Origin: Deltaproteobacteria bacterium
GTDB lineage: Bacteria; Myxococcota_A; Polyangia; DRWM01; JAAZOP01
Direction: 5' to 3'
Length of the DNA: 64,000 nt
Assembly (NCBI GenBank): GCA_016218765.1
Contig: JACRCZ010000147.1
Span: 79,656 to 143,655, forward strand
Both the position numbers and the translations under genes were made by a program. Each line of letters starts with the position of its first letter. Positions within the stretch are counted from its first letter, which is position 1. Shown here piece by piece: positions 7,422 to 17,963 of the stretch. Below the pieces are notes generated by a model that searched no databases, was not told where the DNA came from, and saw only the letters and a program-made list of their open reading frames with translations.

Positions 7422-10253
7422 CTAGCGAGTGGAGCGCGAGGTCGTATCGCTGATCACGGTGTTGAGCGGGGTGACCGAGCAGGTGTCGGGGCCGCTCCAG
7501 TAGACGTCGACGACGCGCCACATGTCGCGCGCGCCGCTGCCGCCGTTGGCGCAGACGGAGCGCGTGTAGGTGCCCACCGGGGTGTAGCTGATGTCGCCGC
7601 AGTAGACACGCACCGTGGCGGTGCGGCAGCCGCTCGCCGCGTAATGGTGGACGCCGACGCGGTACGTGTTGCCGACGACGGGGGAATCGATGTTGATGTT
7701 CTCCGGGCCGTCGCCGGGGATGTCGTCGTAGTCCAGGCGCGGGTCGTCGAGCGTGCCGGCCGCGTCCCAGGACGGCCGGGTGTTGGCGTAGTAGCAGTCG
7801 TACGGCGACGAGAACCACGAGGGTGCGCTGGGGTGCAGCAGGTGCAGGTCGACGTCGCCGGCGATGTCCCAGACCAGCTCGACCCGCAGGCCCAGGCCCG
7901 TGACGCGGACCTCGACCGTGCAGCTCGCCGTCCGCCCGCCGCTGTCGGTGACGGTGTACCGCAGCATGTAGACGCCGGCGATGTCGGCGCGGAAGCTGGT
8001 GGAGGCGCAGATGGCGCAGCCGAAGGTGTAGATCATCCCGGCGGGGCCGGAGATGACCTCCCAGCGGCGCGAGACGATGTCGCCGTCGGGATCGCCGTCG
8101 GACGCGGTCAGCGTGATGGTCGCGCGGGCCACCATCGTGACCGGGGACGTCGGGCAAATCGTCCAGGGTGGTCCCGAACATCCCTCGTCGACCGAGCCGT
8201 CGCAGTCCTCGTCGCGCCCCGTGCCGCACGCCTCCGTCCCGGGAAGACGCTCGCCCGAGCACGCGCCCCAGGTGGAGCCGGAACCGGGGATCTCGACGCA
8301 GACCTGGGTGCCGTCGCGGCACTCGCCGACCAGACGCGTGGCCGGCGGACCGGAGTAGCACGAGCGTGTCGAGCCGGGGGTGCAGGTGCATCCCTCGTCG
8401 GTGCCGTAGTCGCAGTCGTTGTCGAGGCCGTCCGCGCAGGCCTCGATTCCGGGCAGGACCTCGCCCGCGCAGGCCGTCCAGGTGCTGCCGCCGCCCGGGA
8501 TGGTGACGCAGCTTTGCGAGCCCTGGCGGCAGACGCCGACGCCGGCCGTGCCGGCCGGGCCGGAGTAGCACGAGCGGGTCGCGCCCGGCGTGCAGGCGCA
8601 CAGCTCGTCGCGCGTGCCGTCGCAGTCGTTGTCGATGGAGTCGCCGCAGACCTCCGTCGTCGGGACGACTTCGCCCGAGCACGAGCCCCACGAGGCGGTC
8701 CCGCCGCTGCCGCTCACGCAGGTCTGGGTCCCGTTGCGGCACGGACCGACGCCCGCGGTGCCGGCCGGGCCGGAGTAGCAGGAGCGGGTCGCGCCGGGCG
8801 AGCAGGTGCAGCCTTCATCGATGGCCGCGTCGCAGTCGTTGTCGATCGCGTCGCAGATCTCCGTGTCCGGACCGTGCCAGCCGGTGCAGGCGGTCCAGGT
8901 GGAGGTCGTGGAGCCGGTGTCCCACAAGCACTCGCGGCGTCCATCGATGCAGGTGCCGACGCCTCGCGTGCCGGCCGGCCCGGGGTAGCAGGCCTCCTCG
9001 GCCAGCGGCGGGCACGCGCAGTCCGCATCCGGCTCGCCGTCGCAGTCGTTGTCCAATCCGTCGCAGACGTCGGGCGCGGGGAGCACGCTGCCCGTGCAGG
9101 GGCCCCACTCGGTGCCGCCGCCGGAGGTCGCGACGCAGGTCTGGCCACCCGGCAGGCACGTGCCCTCGCCCTCCGTTCCGGCCGGACCCGTGTAGCAGCT
9201 CCGGACGTCGTCGAGCGCGCAGCCGCAGCCTTCGTCGGTCAGCGCGTCGCAGTCGTCGTCGATGCCGTTGCCGCACAGCTCGAATCCCGGACCCGTCCAG
9301 CCCAGGCACAGGCCCCAGCCGGAGAGGGCGCCGCCGGGGTCGACCACGCAGTCCTGGTCGCCGTCGGAGCAGGTCCCGCGGCCCCGCGTGTCCGCCGGAC
9401 CGTCGTAGCAGCCCCGGGTCGTGCCGGGCGGGCACTCGCAACCCTGATCCACGGCGCCGTCGCAGTCGTTGTCCACCCCGTCGCACAGATCGATTCCCGG
9501 CAGCGTCTGTCCGCGGCAATCGCCCCACTCGGTGCCCCCCTCCGCCGTCTCCTGGCAGTACTGGTTGCCTGCCGTGCAGGTGCCGACGCCGTCGGTGCCG
9601 GCCGGGCCGGTGTAGCACGAGCGGCGGTCGCCGGCATCGCAGACGCAGCCTTCGTCGGCCGTGCCGTCGCAGTCGTTGTCCGTCCCGTCGCCGCAGGCTT
9701 CGCTGCCCGGCAGGACCGAGCCGGTGCACTCGCCCCAGGCGCCGAACTCGCCCACGGCGATGCAGGTCTGCGAGCCCATGGCGCAGATGCCGACCCCCGC
9801 CGCGGGCTCGGGCCCGACGTAGCACGGCTGGACCTCGCCGATGGCGCACGAGCAGCCCTCGTCGGCCGTGGTGTCCCCGTCGTTGTCGATGCCGTCGCCG
9901 CAGCGCTCCTCGCCCGGCGTCCACTCCGCCGGCGCGTCGTCCGCGTCGGCGCCCGTGTCGGCGTCGCCGTCGCCGCCCTCGGGGTCCGCGTCGGCGTCGC
10001 CGTCGGCCACGGCGTCCGGATCCCCGTCGATCGTGCCGTCGGGGACGGGGGCGTCGGCGTCGCCGCCGGGAACGTCCCAGCCCTCGCCCGTGCCGTCGTA
10101 GAAGAAACAGGTGCCGTCGACGCAGATGCCGCCTGGGCAGTCCGCGTTGCCCGAGCATCGGGTGTCGTCGCCGGACGTGTCCGCGCCGGAGCCGCAGCCG
10201 GCCAGGGCCAGCGCCGTACCCGCGAGCACGATACAGAACACCCTCTGCCGCAT
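7422..10253 (-). CDS. Lipoprotein with ~10 MopE-type repeats and PKD/DUF2135-like C-terminus
   Basis: 943 residues. The lipobox LALAGC puts the lipidated Cys at about 21; the ATG at 10253 gives a short basic N-region, so longer in-frame starts are rejected. An Asp/Ala/Gly spacer (GDADADPEGG type) follows. Residues ~115-660 are about ten ~55-residue repeats: SCY-x-GPAGT-x-GVG-x-C, WG-x-C-x-G, and C-x-DG-x-DNDCDG-x-x-DEGC-x-C. Next is a PKD-like beta domain (TASDGDPDGD... RYTVTDSGGRTASC). The end domain opens ELVWDIAGDVDLHLL, as in DUF2135/YfaP-like proteins that follow such repeats. An outer-surface, metal-rich scaffold is likely; no enzyme motif seen. Same architecture class as the 541 gene. 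Confidence 0.85.
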   Translation of the reverse strand: MRQRVFCIVLAGTALALAGCGSGADTSGDDTRCSGNADCPGGICVDGTCFFYDGTGEGWDVPGGDADAPVPDGTIDGDPDAVADGDADADPEGGDGDADTGADADDAPAEWTPGEERCGDGIDNDGDTTADEGCSCAIGEVQPCYVGPEPAAGVGICAMGSQTCIAVGEFGAWGECTGSVLPGSEACGDGTDNDCDGTADEGCVCDAGDRRSCYTGPAGTDGVGTCTAGNQYCQETAEGGTEWGDCRGQTLPGIDLCDGVDNDCDGAVDQGCECPPGTTRGCYDGPADTRGRGTCSDGDQDCVVDPGGALSGWGLCLGWTGPGFELCGNGIDDDCDALTDEGCGCALDDVRSCYTGPAGTEGEGTCLPGGQTCVATSGGGTEWGPCTGSVLPAPDVCDGLDNDCDGEPDADCACPPLAEEACYPGPAGTRGVGTCIDGRRECLWDTGSTTSTWTACTGWHGPDTEICDAIDNDCDAAIDEGCTCSPGATRSCYSGPAGTAGVGPCRNGTQTCVSGSGGTASWGSCSGEVVPTTEVCGDSIDNDCDGTRDELCACTPGATRSCYSGPAGTAGVGVCRQGSQSCVTIPGGGSTWTACAGEVLPGIEACADGLDNDCDYGTDEGCTCTPGSTRSCYSGPPATRLVGECRDGTQVCVEIPGSGSTWGACSGERLPGTEACGTGRDEDCDGSVDEGCSGPPWTICPTSPVTMVARATITLTASDGDPDGDIVSRRWEVISGPAGMIYTFGCAICASTSFRADIAGVYMLRYTVTDSGGRTASCTVEVRVTGLGLRVELVWDIAGDVDLHLLHPSAPSWFSSPYDCYYANTRPSWDAAGTLDDPRLDYDDIPGDGPENINIDSPVVGNTYRVGVHHYAASGCRTATVRVYCGDISYTPVGTYTRSVCANGGSGARDMWRVVDVYWSGPDTCSVTPLNTVISDTTSRSTR

Positions 10254-10302
10254 GGCCTCGCCTCCACCCACCGCGCCGCGAGTCGAAACCGGCGCCAACG
10301 TT

Positions 10303-10331
10303 ATTCTGACGGGGAGGGGTCGGTGGGTCAA
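10303..10331 (-). promoter_or_regulatory. Predicted promoter of the 7422-10253 lipoprotein
   Basis: On the minus strand: TTGACC (10326-10331), 17 bp, CAGAAT (10303-10308). Leader about 43 nt. A purine minisatellite lies directly upstream of the -35 box. Confidence 0.55.
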
Positions 10332-10384
10332 GCGGAAGTGCGGGAAGGGCGGGAAGTGCGGGAAGGGCGGGGACGGCGGGCAGG
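10331..10384 (+). repeat. Purine-rich minisatellite
   Basis: Units of GTGCGGGAAGGGCGGGAA in about 2.5 copies, then decaying into GGGGACGGCGGGCAGGGG. Same family as 4604-4680 and 17763-17810. It lies immediately upstream of a minus-strand -35 box. Confidence 0.7.
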
Positions 10385-10456
10385 GGACATCGATCAACGG
10401 GCTCGATCGTAAGAATGCGGCCCGTGTGCGGTTCGTCTGAGCGAGCCATGATCCGT

Positions 10457-10485
10457 TTGACCGGGCGTCGGCGATGGGTCATGAT
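10457..10485 (+). promoter_or_regulatory. Predicted promoter of the 10510 kinase gene
   Basis: TTGACC (10457-10462), 17 bp, CATGAT (10480-10485). Predicted transcription start near 10492, about 18 nt before the GTG at 10510. This argues against the in-frame upstream start at 10474, which would lie inside the promoter. Confidence 0.55.
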
Positions 10486-10509
10486 GCCGGGCGAGCGGGA
10501 GGCGAGAGC

Positions 10510-12654
<2,145 letters not shown>

Positions 12655-12709
12655 GCGTCCGCCGCGACCGATGGGGCACATGGCGGCCGCGCCGCCGGGA
12701 GGTAGACCG

Positions 12710-13798
12710 ATGCGTTCCTTCGCAGTCCTGGTCCTGGGATCCGCCGTGGCCCTGGCCACGCCGGCCGTGACGGCGCAGACCGAGGAGGAGTTCGAGATCG
12801 CCCGCCAGGCGTACATGACGGGCCAGCAGCTCTTCGGCGAAGGCCGCTTCCAGGAGGCCGCCGCAGCCTTCCAGCAGTCGTACGACATCGTGCAGTTCGC
12901 CGACACCCTGTTCAACCTCGCGGCATGCCACGAGGCCATCGGGAACGTCGACCAGGCGCGGGCCGAGTACCAGGCGCTCGTCGCCTCGCCCGACGTGCCG
13001 GATGACTTGCGTGCGCAGGCGCAGGAGTCCCTGGCGCGCATCGGCACCGCTCCCGGCCCCGGTCCCGGTCCTGGCCCCGGTCCCGGCCCTGGCCCTGGTC
13101 CCGGCCCCGGTCCTGGTCCCGGCCCCGGCCCCGCGCCGGCTCCCGCCACGCTCTCGCGCCGCGGCGTCACGACGATCTGGGACGTCGTCGACCGCGAGCA
13201 GCCGCACCGCGGCCCCGCCGGCTACCTCTTCGTCGGCGGCGGCGGACCGGTGGGCGGCGGCCAGTACGCCGAGGGCTCGCCCGGCGTCGGCGGCGGCGGC
13301 GGCTTCCTCTGGCGCGTCATCCCCAACCTGTCGGTCCTGGGGGAGGTCGGTTTCGTCCTCCCCGACATCGACTACTTCGACTCCACGATGGGCACGTCCT
13401 CGCGCTCGACGTTCTTCATCGATCTCGTGTTCGGCCTGCGCTACCACATCCTGGGCAACGGGTTCTGGGATCCCTGGGTCGACCTCGCGGCGGGCTGGGC
13501 CCGCTGGGGCGGCGCCGCCAACCCGAGCTCCAGCTCGGACAGCTCGTATGACGCGGGGCTCGTGCGCGTCGCCACCGGTCTCGACCTCTTCGTGACCCAG
13601 TTCATCGCCCTCGGGGGCCGCGTCGATTTCGGCGTCCCGATCTGGTACCAGTCCGATCCCGCGGATTGCAGCTCGGACATGTGCTACACGGGCTACACTT
13701 CCGCGGGGACGTCCATCAACCAGCCGGTTGCCCGCGAGGAACTCCCCTTCTTCTGGGGCTTCACCGTCAGCGGCACGGTCTACTTCACGGCGATCTAG
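12710..13798 (+). CDS. TPR-like protein with Gly-Pro linker and outer-membrane beta-barrel-like domain
   Basis: 362 residues; ATG preceded by GGGAGGT. A signal peptide ends at AVTAQ (~23). Residues ~25-105 are TPR-like helices (ARQAYMTGQQLFGEGRFQEAAAAF). A run of about 13 Gly-Pro pairs (~110-140) links to a C-terminal domain (~165-362) of Gly-rich alternating strands (LFVGGGG, GGGGGFLWR, GLRYHILG, GVPIWY) ending in TVYFTAI, the terminal-aromatic pattern of outer-membrane barrels. Function not assignable; adjacency suggests a link with the upstream kinase. Its stop abuts, with no gap, the stop of the convergent LpoA-like gene. Confidence 0.78.
   Translation: MRSFAVLVLGSAVALATPAVTAQTEEEFEIARQAYMTGQQLFGEGRFQEAAAAFQQSYDIVQFADTLFNLAACHEAIGNVDQARAEYQALVASPDVPDDLRAQAQESLARIGTAPGPGPGPGPGPGPGPGPGPGPGPGPGPAPAPATLSRRGVTTIWDVVDREQPHRGPAGYLFVGGGGPVGGGQYAEGSPGVGGGGGFLWRVIPNLSVLGEVGFVLPDIDYFDSTMGTSSRSTFFIDLVFGLRYHILGNGFWDPWVDLAAGWARWGGAANPSSSSDSSYDAGLVRVATGLDLFVTQFIALGGRVDFGVPIWYQSDPADCSSDMCYTGYTSAGTSINQPVAREELPFFWGFTVSGTVYFTAI
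13050..13137 (+). repeat. Gly-Pro coding microsatellite
   Basis: An in-frame run of CCxGGx hexamers (CCCGGCCCCGGTCCTGGC type) encodes alternating Gly-Pro. Codon third positions vary, so the repeat looks partly aged. It is the linker of the 12710 gene and a likely site of length variation between strains. Confidence 0.8.
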
Positions 13799-15754
13799 TT
13801 ACGGCGTCCCGTCCGTCGGCACGGGACGGCCGTCGTGCACGACGGCGGTGCGGACGGCGCGGCGCGCCTCGCCGTCGGCGCCGAAGCCCGAGAAGGGCGC
13901 CGCCGTCGCCGCGGACTCCACCGTGCCCAGCGCCCGGCACAACGCGGGGCGGTTCGTCGCCCCCAGGTCGATCAGCGTCGCGGCGATCCGCGCGGCGTCG
14001 TGGGCGAAGGCGTCCAGCGAGGACGGGCCGGACGGGTAGCGCGCGACGAACGCCGTCTCGAATGCCGAGCGCTCCGCCGGCGCTGACGCCGCCACGAAGC
14101 CCACCGCCGCCACCGCCCCCTCGACGTAGCGCTTCGCCTCGCCCAGCGCCGCCGGATCGGCGGCGGCGGACGGCAGCAGGTACAGCGCCTCGCGACGCGG
14201 CCCGCCGGGCGCCTGCGACGTCGCATCGTGCGGCGCCGGCTGCGGCCAGAGATCCTCGTAGGCCAGCGCCGGGGCGATCAAGGCCACCCGCGTCGCCGAG
14301 TCGGCGAAGACGATGACGTCCGGATGCGCCCGCCGGACGTCCCGCGCCAGCTCCAGGAACTCCGTCTGCGCGTCGGTGTAGGACGGGACGTCGACCAGCT
14401 CCCCGCCGCGCCGGTCGACCTCCTCCGCCACCGCCTGCGCGATCAGCTCCCCGTACCGGCCCTCGCCCCGCAGCACCGCGAAACGGTGCCCGCGGGCGTG
14501 CGCCCACGCGTAGTCCACCAGCGCCGCGACCTCGGCCCCGAACGTCGGGTAGTCGCGGAACAGGCACGACGCCGCGTCGGAGACGTCCCGCTGGCCGTTG
14601 AGCGAGATGAGCGGCACGCCGAGTGACGCCGCTTCCTGGGCCGCCGCCTGCGCGACCCGCGCCTCGACCGGTCCGACGATGGCGATGGCGCGCGAGTCCC
14701 GGACCAGCTCCGCCACGGCCTCCCGCGTCGTCGCCTCGTCGCCCCCCGTGTCCCGCGCCTCGATCACGAACCGGTCGCCGTACGGCGCGAGCGCGATCTC
14801 CACGGCCGCCAGCACGCGCTGGCCGATCGCGGCCGAGCCGCCGCTGGTCGGGACGAGCACCCCGATCCGCCCGGCGTCGACGTCGGCCACCGTGGCGATG
14901 CGCTCGCGCAGGCCCCGGACCCACGTCTCGCCCGGACACGTCGCGTCCACGCGTTCGAGGACCGAGCCGGCCGCGACGAGGTCGCCGGCGGCGAGCGCCG
15001 TCTCGGCACGCCGCCGCGCCACCGCGGGCCACAGCGGCGACGCCGCGTCGACCGCCGCCATCAGCGACTGGACCTCCAACTCGGTCAGCGCCGAGGGATC
15101 GTCGAGCACGGCGATCGCCTCGTCCCGCCATCCGCGAGCCTCGGCCGGCTCGCACAGCGGCAGGAGCTCCGCGACGTGGCGCACGAACGCCTCGCGCATG
15201 CCGAGCGCGCGATCGAGGCGGATCTGGAACGACAGGCGGAGCGTCTCGATCAGCGCGTCGCCGGGCAGCAGCGTCAGGCCTTCCAGCCGCTGCGCGGCAG
15301 CACGCCGCTCGTCCTCGCCCGACGCGGCGAGCGTCCCGTCCGCCTCGGACGAGAGCAGCTCGACCAGCTCGGAGTAGCCCGGCACGTACTTGGCCTGTCC
15401 GCCCCCGACCTCGGCCAGCCGCGCCCGCGCCTCGTCCCAGCGCTCTTCCGCCACGGCGACGCGCGCGAGGACGAGCCGCGCGGCGTCCGCGGCCTCCGGG
15501 TCGGCGGGAGCCGCGAGGGCCTCGGTCGCCGCACCCGCGGCCTCGGCCAGCCGACCGGCGTCGTAGGCCGAGAGCGCGAGGTCGAGCGGCGTCGGTCCGG
15601 GCGGGACGCCGATCGCGGCGTCGGTCGCGAGCGGTCCGACCGCGGCATCGGCTTGGGCGCCCAGCGCGGATGCAGGGCCCTGGACGGCGCCCGGGCCGCA
15701 GGCCACGGCGGCGAGGACGGGGAGCAACACGGGAAACCGGCGAGGTTTGCGCAT
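13799..15754 (-). CDS. LpoA/LppC-like lipoprotein (TPR plus periplasmic-binding fold)
   Basis: 651 residues. Lipobox LAAVAC gives a lipidated Cys near 19. Residues ~50-285 are Ala-rich helices with TPR character (LALSAYDAGRLAEAAGAATEAL). Residues ~290-640 have the type-1 periplasmic binding fold: GRIGVLVPTSG, IEARDTGGD, AIVGPVEA, LGVPLISLN, RFAVLRGEGRYGEL, VIVFADSATRVALIAP. This two-part plan matches LpoA, the outer-membrane lipoprotein that activates the peptidoglycan synthase PBP1A. Related proteins are Leu/Ile/Val-type ABC binding proteins, but no transporter is nearby. ATG at 15754 is chosen for the signal peptide and because the promoter ends 9 nt upstream. Confidence 0.75.
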   Translation of the reverse strand: MRKPRRFPVLLPVLAAVACGPGAVQGPASALGAQADAAVGPLATDAAIGVPPGPTPLDLALSAYDAGRLAEAAGAATEALAAPADPEAADAARLVLARVAVAEERWDEARARLAEVGGGQAKYVPGYSELVELLSSEADGTLAASGEDERRAAAQRLEGLTLLPGDALIETLRLSFQIRLDRALGMREAFVRHVAELLPLCEPAEARGWRDEAIAVLDDPSALTELEVQSLMAAVDAASPLWPAVARRRAETALAAGDLVAAGSVLERVDATCPGETWVRGLRERIATVADVDAGRIGVLVPTSGGSAAIGQRVLAAVEIALAPYGDRFVIEARDTGGDEATTREAVAELVRDSRAIAIVGPVEARVAQAAAQEAASLGVPLISLNGQRDVSDAASCLFRDYPTFGAEVAALVDYAWAHARGHRFAVLRGEGRYGELIAQAVAEEVDRRGGELVDVPSYTDAQTEFLELARDVRRAHPDVIVFADSATRVALIAPALAYEDLWPQPAPHDATSQAPGGPRREALYLLPSAAADPAALGEAKRYVEGAVAAVGFVAASAPAERSAFETAFVARYPSGPSSLDAFAHDAARIAATLIDLGATNRPALCRALGTVESAATAAPFSGFGADGEARRAVRTAVVHDGRPVPTDGTP

Positions 15755-15763
15755 GGTTGCGGG

Positions 15764-15793
15764 AATATACGTTCGGCGTCGCCGGAGCTTCAA
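15764..15793 (-). promoter_or_regulatory. Predicted promoter of the LpoA-like gene
   Basis: On the minus strand: TTGAAG (15788-15793), 18 bp, TATATT (15764-15769), one of the best -10 boxes in the window. The ATG at 15754 is 9 nt further, giving a leader of about 2-3 nt. Confidence 0.6.
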
Positions 15794-15806
15794 CTTTGCG
15801 GCGGGC

Positions 15807-16175
15807 TCAGGGCGAGTAGGTCGCGCCCGAATCGTCGTTCTCGCGGACCAGGATGCGGGCGACGCGGGCGGGGGAGTCGGCGAGCTTCTCCGCAAGACGC
15901 TCGAAGACCCAGCGGGCCAGGTTCTCCGCGCTGGGGTTGACGGCGTCGAAAGGCGGCGTGGCGTTGAGGTCGTGGTGGTCCAGCGTCGCGAGGATCTCGC
16001 GCAGCCGCGTGCGGAGCGCCTTGAAGTCGTATCCGATGCCGATGGCGTCGAGCTGCTCGCAGCGGACGACGGCGACGACCTTCCAATTGTGGCCATGGAC
16101 GTTCTCGCACGGCTGCCCGTAGCCGCAGAGGCGATGCGCCGCGGAGAACGACGACGAGACTTCCAGCTCCCACAT
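15807..16175 (-). CDS. queD: 6-carboxytetrahydropterin synthase / PTPS family (QueD)
   Basis: 122 residues, typical length. QueD converts dihydroneopterin triphosphate to 6-carboxytetrahydropterin on the queuosine route. Zinc ligands are the His of FSAAHRL and both His of NVHGHNW; the catalytic Cys sits four residues before the HGH (CENVHGHNW), which fits QueD/PTPS and not the PTPS-III type with Glu. DHHDLN and SAENLARWVFERL complete the pattern. ATG at 16175, with GTG at 16178 as alternative. It begins 8 nt after the thyX stop, so it is probably co-transcribed with it; both proteins handle pterin or folate chemistry. No other queuosine gene is seen here. Confidence 0.9.
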   Translation of the reverse strand: MWELEVSSSFSAAHRLCGYGQPCENVHGHNWKVVAVVRCEQLDAIGIGYDFKALRTRLREILATLDHHDLNATPPFDAVNPSAENLARWVFERLAEKLADSPARVARILVRENDDSGATYSP

Positions 16176-16183
16176 CACGGACC

Positions 16184-17692
16184 TCACGCGCGCAGCGCGG
16201 AGCGGGCCTCCGCGAAGGCGTCCTTGCCGCAGGCCAGCGCCGACGTCGCCGGCGCGGCCCGACAGGCCAGCGCGGTGATCGCGGCGGTGACGTTGCGGAT
16301 GTCCCACTGCGCGTGCTTGTCCATCCGCAGCCGGGCCATGTGGTGGATCTCGCGCAGGTCGATCACCGCCAGCGCCCGCCGGCGGTGGGCGTTGCACAGC
16401 ACGTACTCCGCGGCGCGCGGGGCGACGGCCGCCAGCCGGCCGAACGCGTCGGCGGTGCGGTGCGCCAACGTCCGCAGTCCGTCCTCCAGCCCCGCCTCGC
16501 GGACGGCGTCCGGCACCGTGATCCCCAGACCCGGGTCGTACGGCTGCGCCGCGAGCGTCATCATCCGGTGCCGTTTGAGCTGCCCGAAACACGCGGCCGA
16601 CAGCACGATCTCGAAGGTGAACGAGGCCGCCTCGAACTCCCGCGGCAAGGCGTCGAACTCCGACAGCTCGGCCAGCGCGTCGCGCACGAAGCCCCGCCGC
16701 TCGCCGGGCGACATGACCTTCGCTCGCGCGGAACAATCCGCGTACGGCAGCCCGGAGCCCGAGTGCAGGAGCGCGGCGAGCACCGCGGCGTCGGGGTCGG
16801 CGGGGCCTCCGAGCAGCGTGACGTCGCCCTCGGTCCAACCCACGGACGCGGCCGCGGGCCGCGCGGAGGCCATCGCCTCCCGCGCCAGCCGCTCGATCGT
16901 CGCCCGCCCGCGGGCGACGAAGGCGTCCGAGACGTCCCGGCCGAACGCCTCGCGGAACCGCTCCGGGTCGGACAGGATGATCAACGACGGCGCGACCTCG
17001 GACGCCGCCTCGAACAGTCCGCGCGACAGCGCCCGCACCTCGGCCAAAGGGTGGTGCCGCAGCTTGCGCACCACGTGCTCGATGTTGCGCGCGTTGCCGG
17101 AGAACCCGAGCTGCGTCTCGGTGGCCAGTCCGAGCGCGTAGCGCGCGTCCTCCTTGGCCCAACCCTCGACGGTCTCCGCGCCGGTCTTCGTCCCCAGCAT
17201 GTCCGGGTTGCGCCTGCGCTGCAGCTCGAGCAGCTTCTCGAACGCGCGGCGGTAGAACGCGATCTGCTCCCCCGCCGTCGTCTCGAACAGCTCCCGCTCC
17301 GCGGGTCCGAACTCCTCCGGCACGACGTGCTCGCCGCCGAACGTGACGTAGCGCTGGGACTTCTCGGTGTAGGAGCAGAGGCGGGCGTCCTCCAGCGCCT
17401 CCAGCGCCAGGCGGGAGACGCCGAGGATGTCGAAGTTGAGCTGCACGTGCTCGGCGACCGAGTGGTGGCCCATGCGGAAGACGATGGTGCGATTGGACTT
17501 GCGCGACGCGGGCACGTCGCGCCGCGCCTGCGCCCGCAGCTCCGGGATGGGCTCGGGGAAGCGGCTGATCCGCGCGTAGGCGGCCGAAATCGTCTCCGGA
17601 GTCGGGTCGACGTCGGCCGGGAGGTCGCCGCGCCGCAGCGCCAGCACGAACTCGCGGTCCAGGGTGTGCCCGGCCAGGATGACCTTCAGCAT
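16184..17692 (-). CDS. thyX: Double-domain flavin-dependent thymidylate synthase (ThyX)
   Basis: 502 residues, about twice the single-domain length, with two tandem ThyX-like halves. ThyX methylates dUMP to dTMP using methylene-THF, FAD and NADPH. The first half keeps GHHSVAEH, the SR of ILGVSRLALE, SYTEKSQRY, and FSGNARNIEHVVRKLR, but has LEDARLC where the RHR of the family signature should be. The second half keeps FTFEI, GQLKRHRMMT and LREIHHMARLRMDKHAQWDIRNV, but lacks the S-x-RY part. The signature is thus split between the halves, so the active site should need both. No thyA is present in this window. It has its own promoter and precedes queD. Confidence 0.88.
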   Translation of the reverse strand: MLKVILAGHTLDREFVLALRRGDLPADVDPTPETISAAYARISRFPEPIPELRAQARRDVPASRKSNRTIVFRMGHHSVAEHVQLNFDILGVSRLALEALEDARLCSYTEKSQRYVTFGGEHVVPEEFGPAERELFETTAGEQIAFYRRAFEKLLELQRRRNPDMLGTKTGAETVEGWAKEDARYALGLATETQLGFSGNARNIEHVVRKLRHHPLAEVRALSRGLFEAASEVAPSLIILSDPERFREAFGRDVSDAFVARGRATIERLAREAMASARPAAASVGWTEGDVTLLGGPADPDAAVLAALLHSGSGLPYADCSARAKVMSPGERRGFVRDALAELSEFDALPREFEAASFTFEIVLSAACFGQLKRHRMMTLAAQPYDPGLGITVPDAVREAGLEDGLRTLAHRTADAFGRLAAVAPRAAEYVLCNAHRRRALAVIDLREIHHMARLRMDKHAQWDIRNVTAAITALACRAAPATSALACGKDAFAEARSALRA

Positions 17693-17730
17693 CGCGCCTC
17701 CCCGCCGCGGGCCCCGGCCGCGGCGGTCCG

Positions 17731-17759
17731 TTCGTAGGGCGGGCGACGTGGCGGGTCAA
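17731..17759 (-). promoter_or_regulatory. Predicted promoter of thyX-queD
   Basis: On the minus strand: TTGACC (17754-17759), 17 bp, TACGAA (17731-17736). Leader about 32 nt. The minisatellite at 17763 abuts the -35 box. Confidence 0.5.
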
Positions 17760-17762
17760 GCA

Positions 17763-17810
17763 GTGCGGGAAGAGCGGAGGAGTGCGGGAAGAGCGGAGGA
17801 GTGGGTTGAA
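17763..17810 (+). repeat. Purine-rich minisatellite
   Basis: Two near-perfect copies of GTGCGGGAAGAGCGGAGGA plus a decayed third. Same family as 4604-4680 and 10331-10384. It lies between the divergent thyX and OLD-type ATPase genes; purine-rich sequence continues to ~17860. Confidence 0.75.
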
Positions 17811-17963
17811 GGGAGGAGGGGGTCGATCGGAGGAGTTGTTGGTTGGGGTGGGGGGAGGGTGCGGCGCGATTGGAGAAGCCGGGGCGTCGTGGTAGGGATC
17901 GCAGGGAGCGTCGGGCGAAGGGCCTCCGTCGGATGGGGGACGCGTTCGGACCAGGGAGGATCC

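Noticed and set aside
7311..10412. A 1033-codon plus-strand open frame opposite the MopE-repeat lipoprotein
   Set aside because: Its Ala/Arg/Val/Gly-rich product is the mirror of the Cys/Asp-rich repeats; no start site, signal or family.
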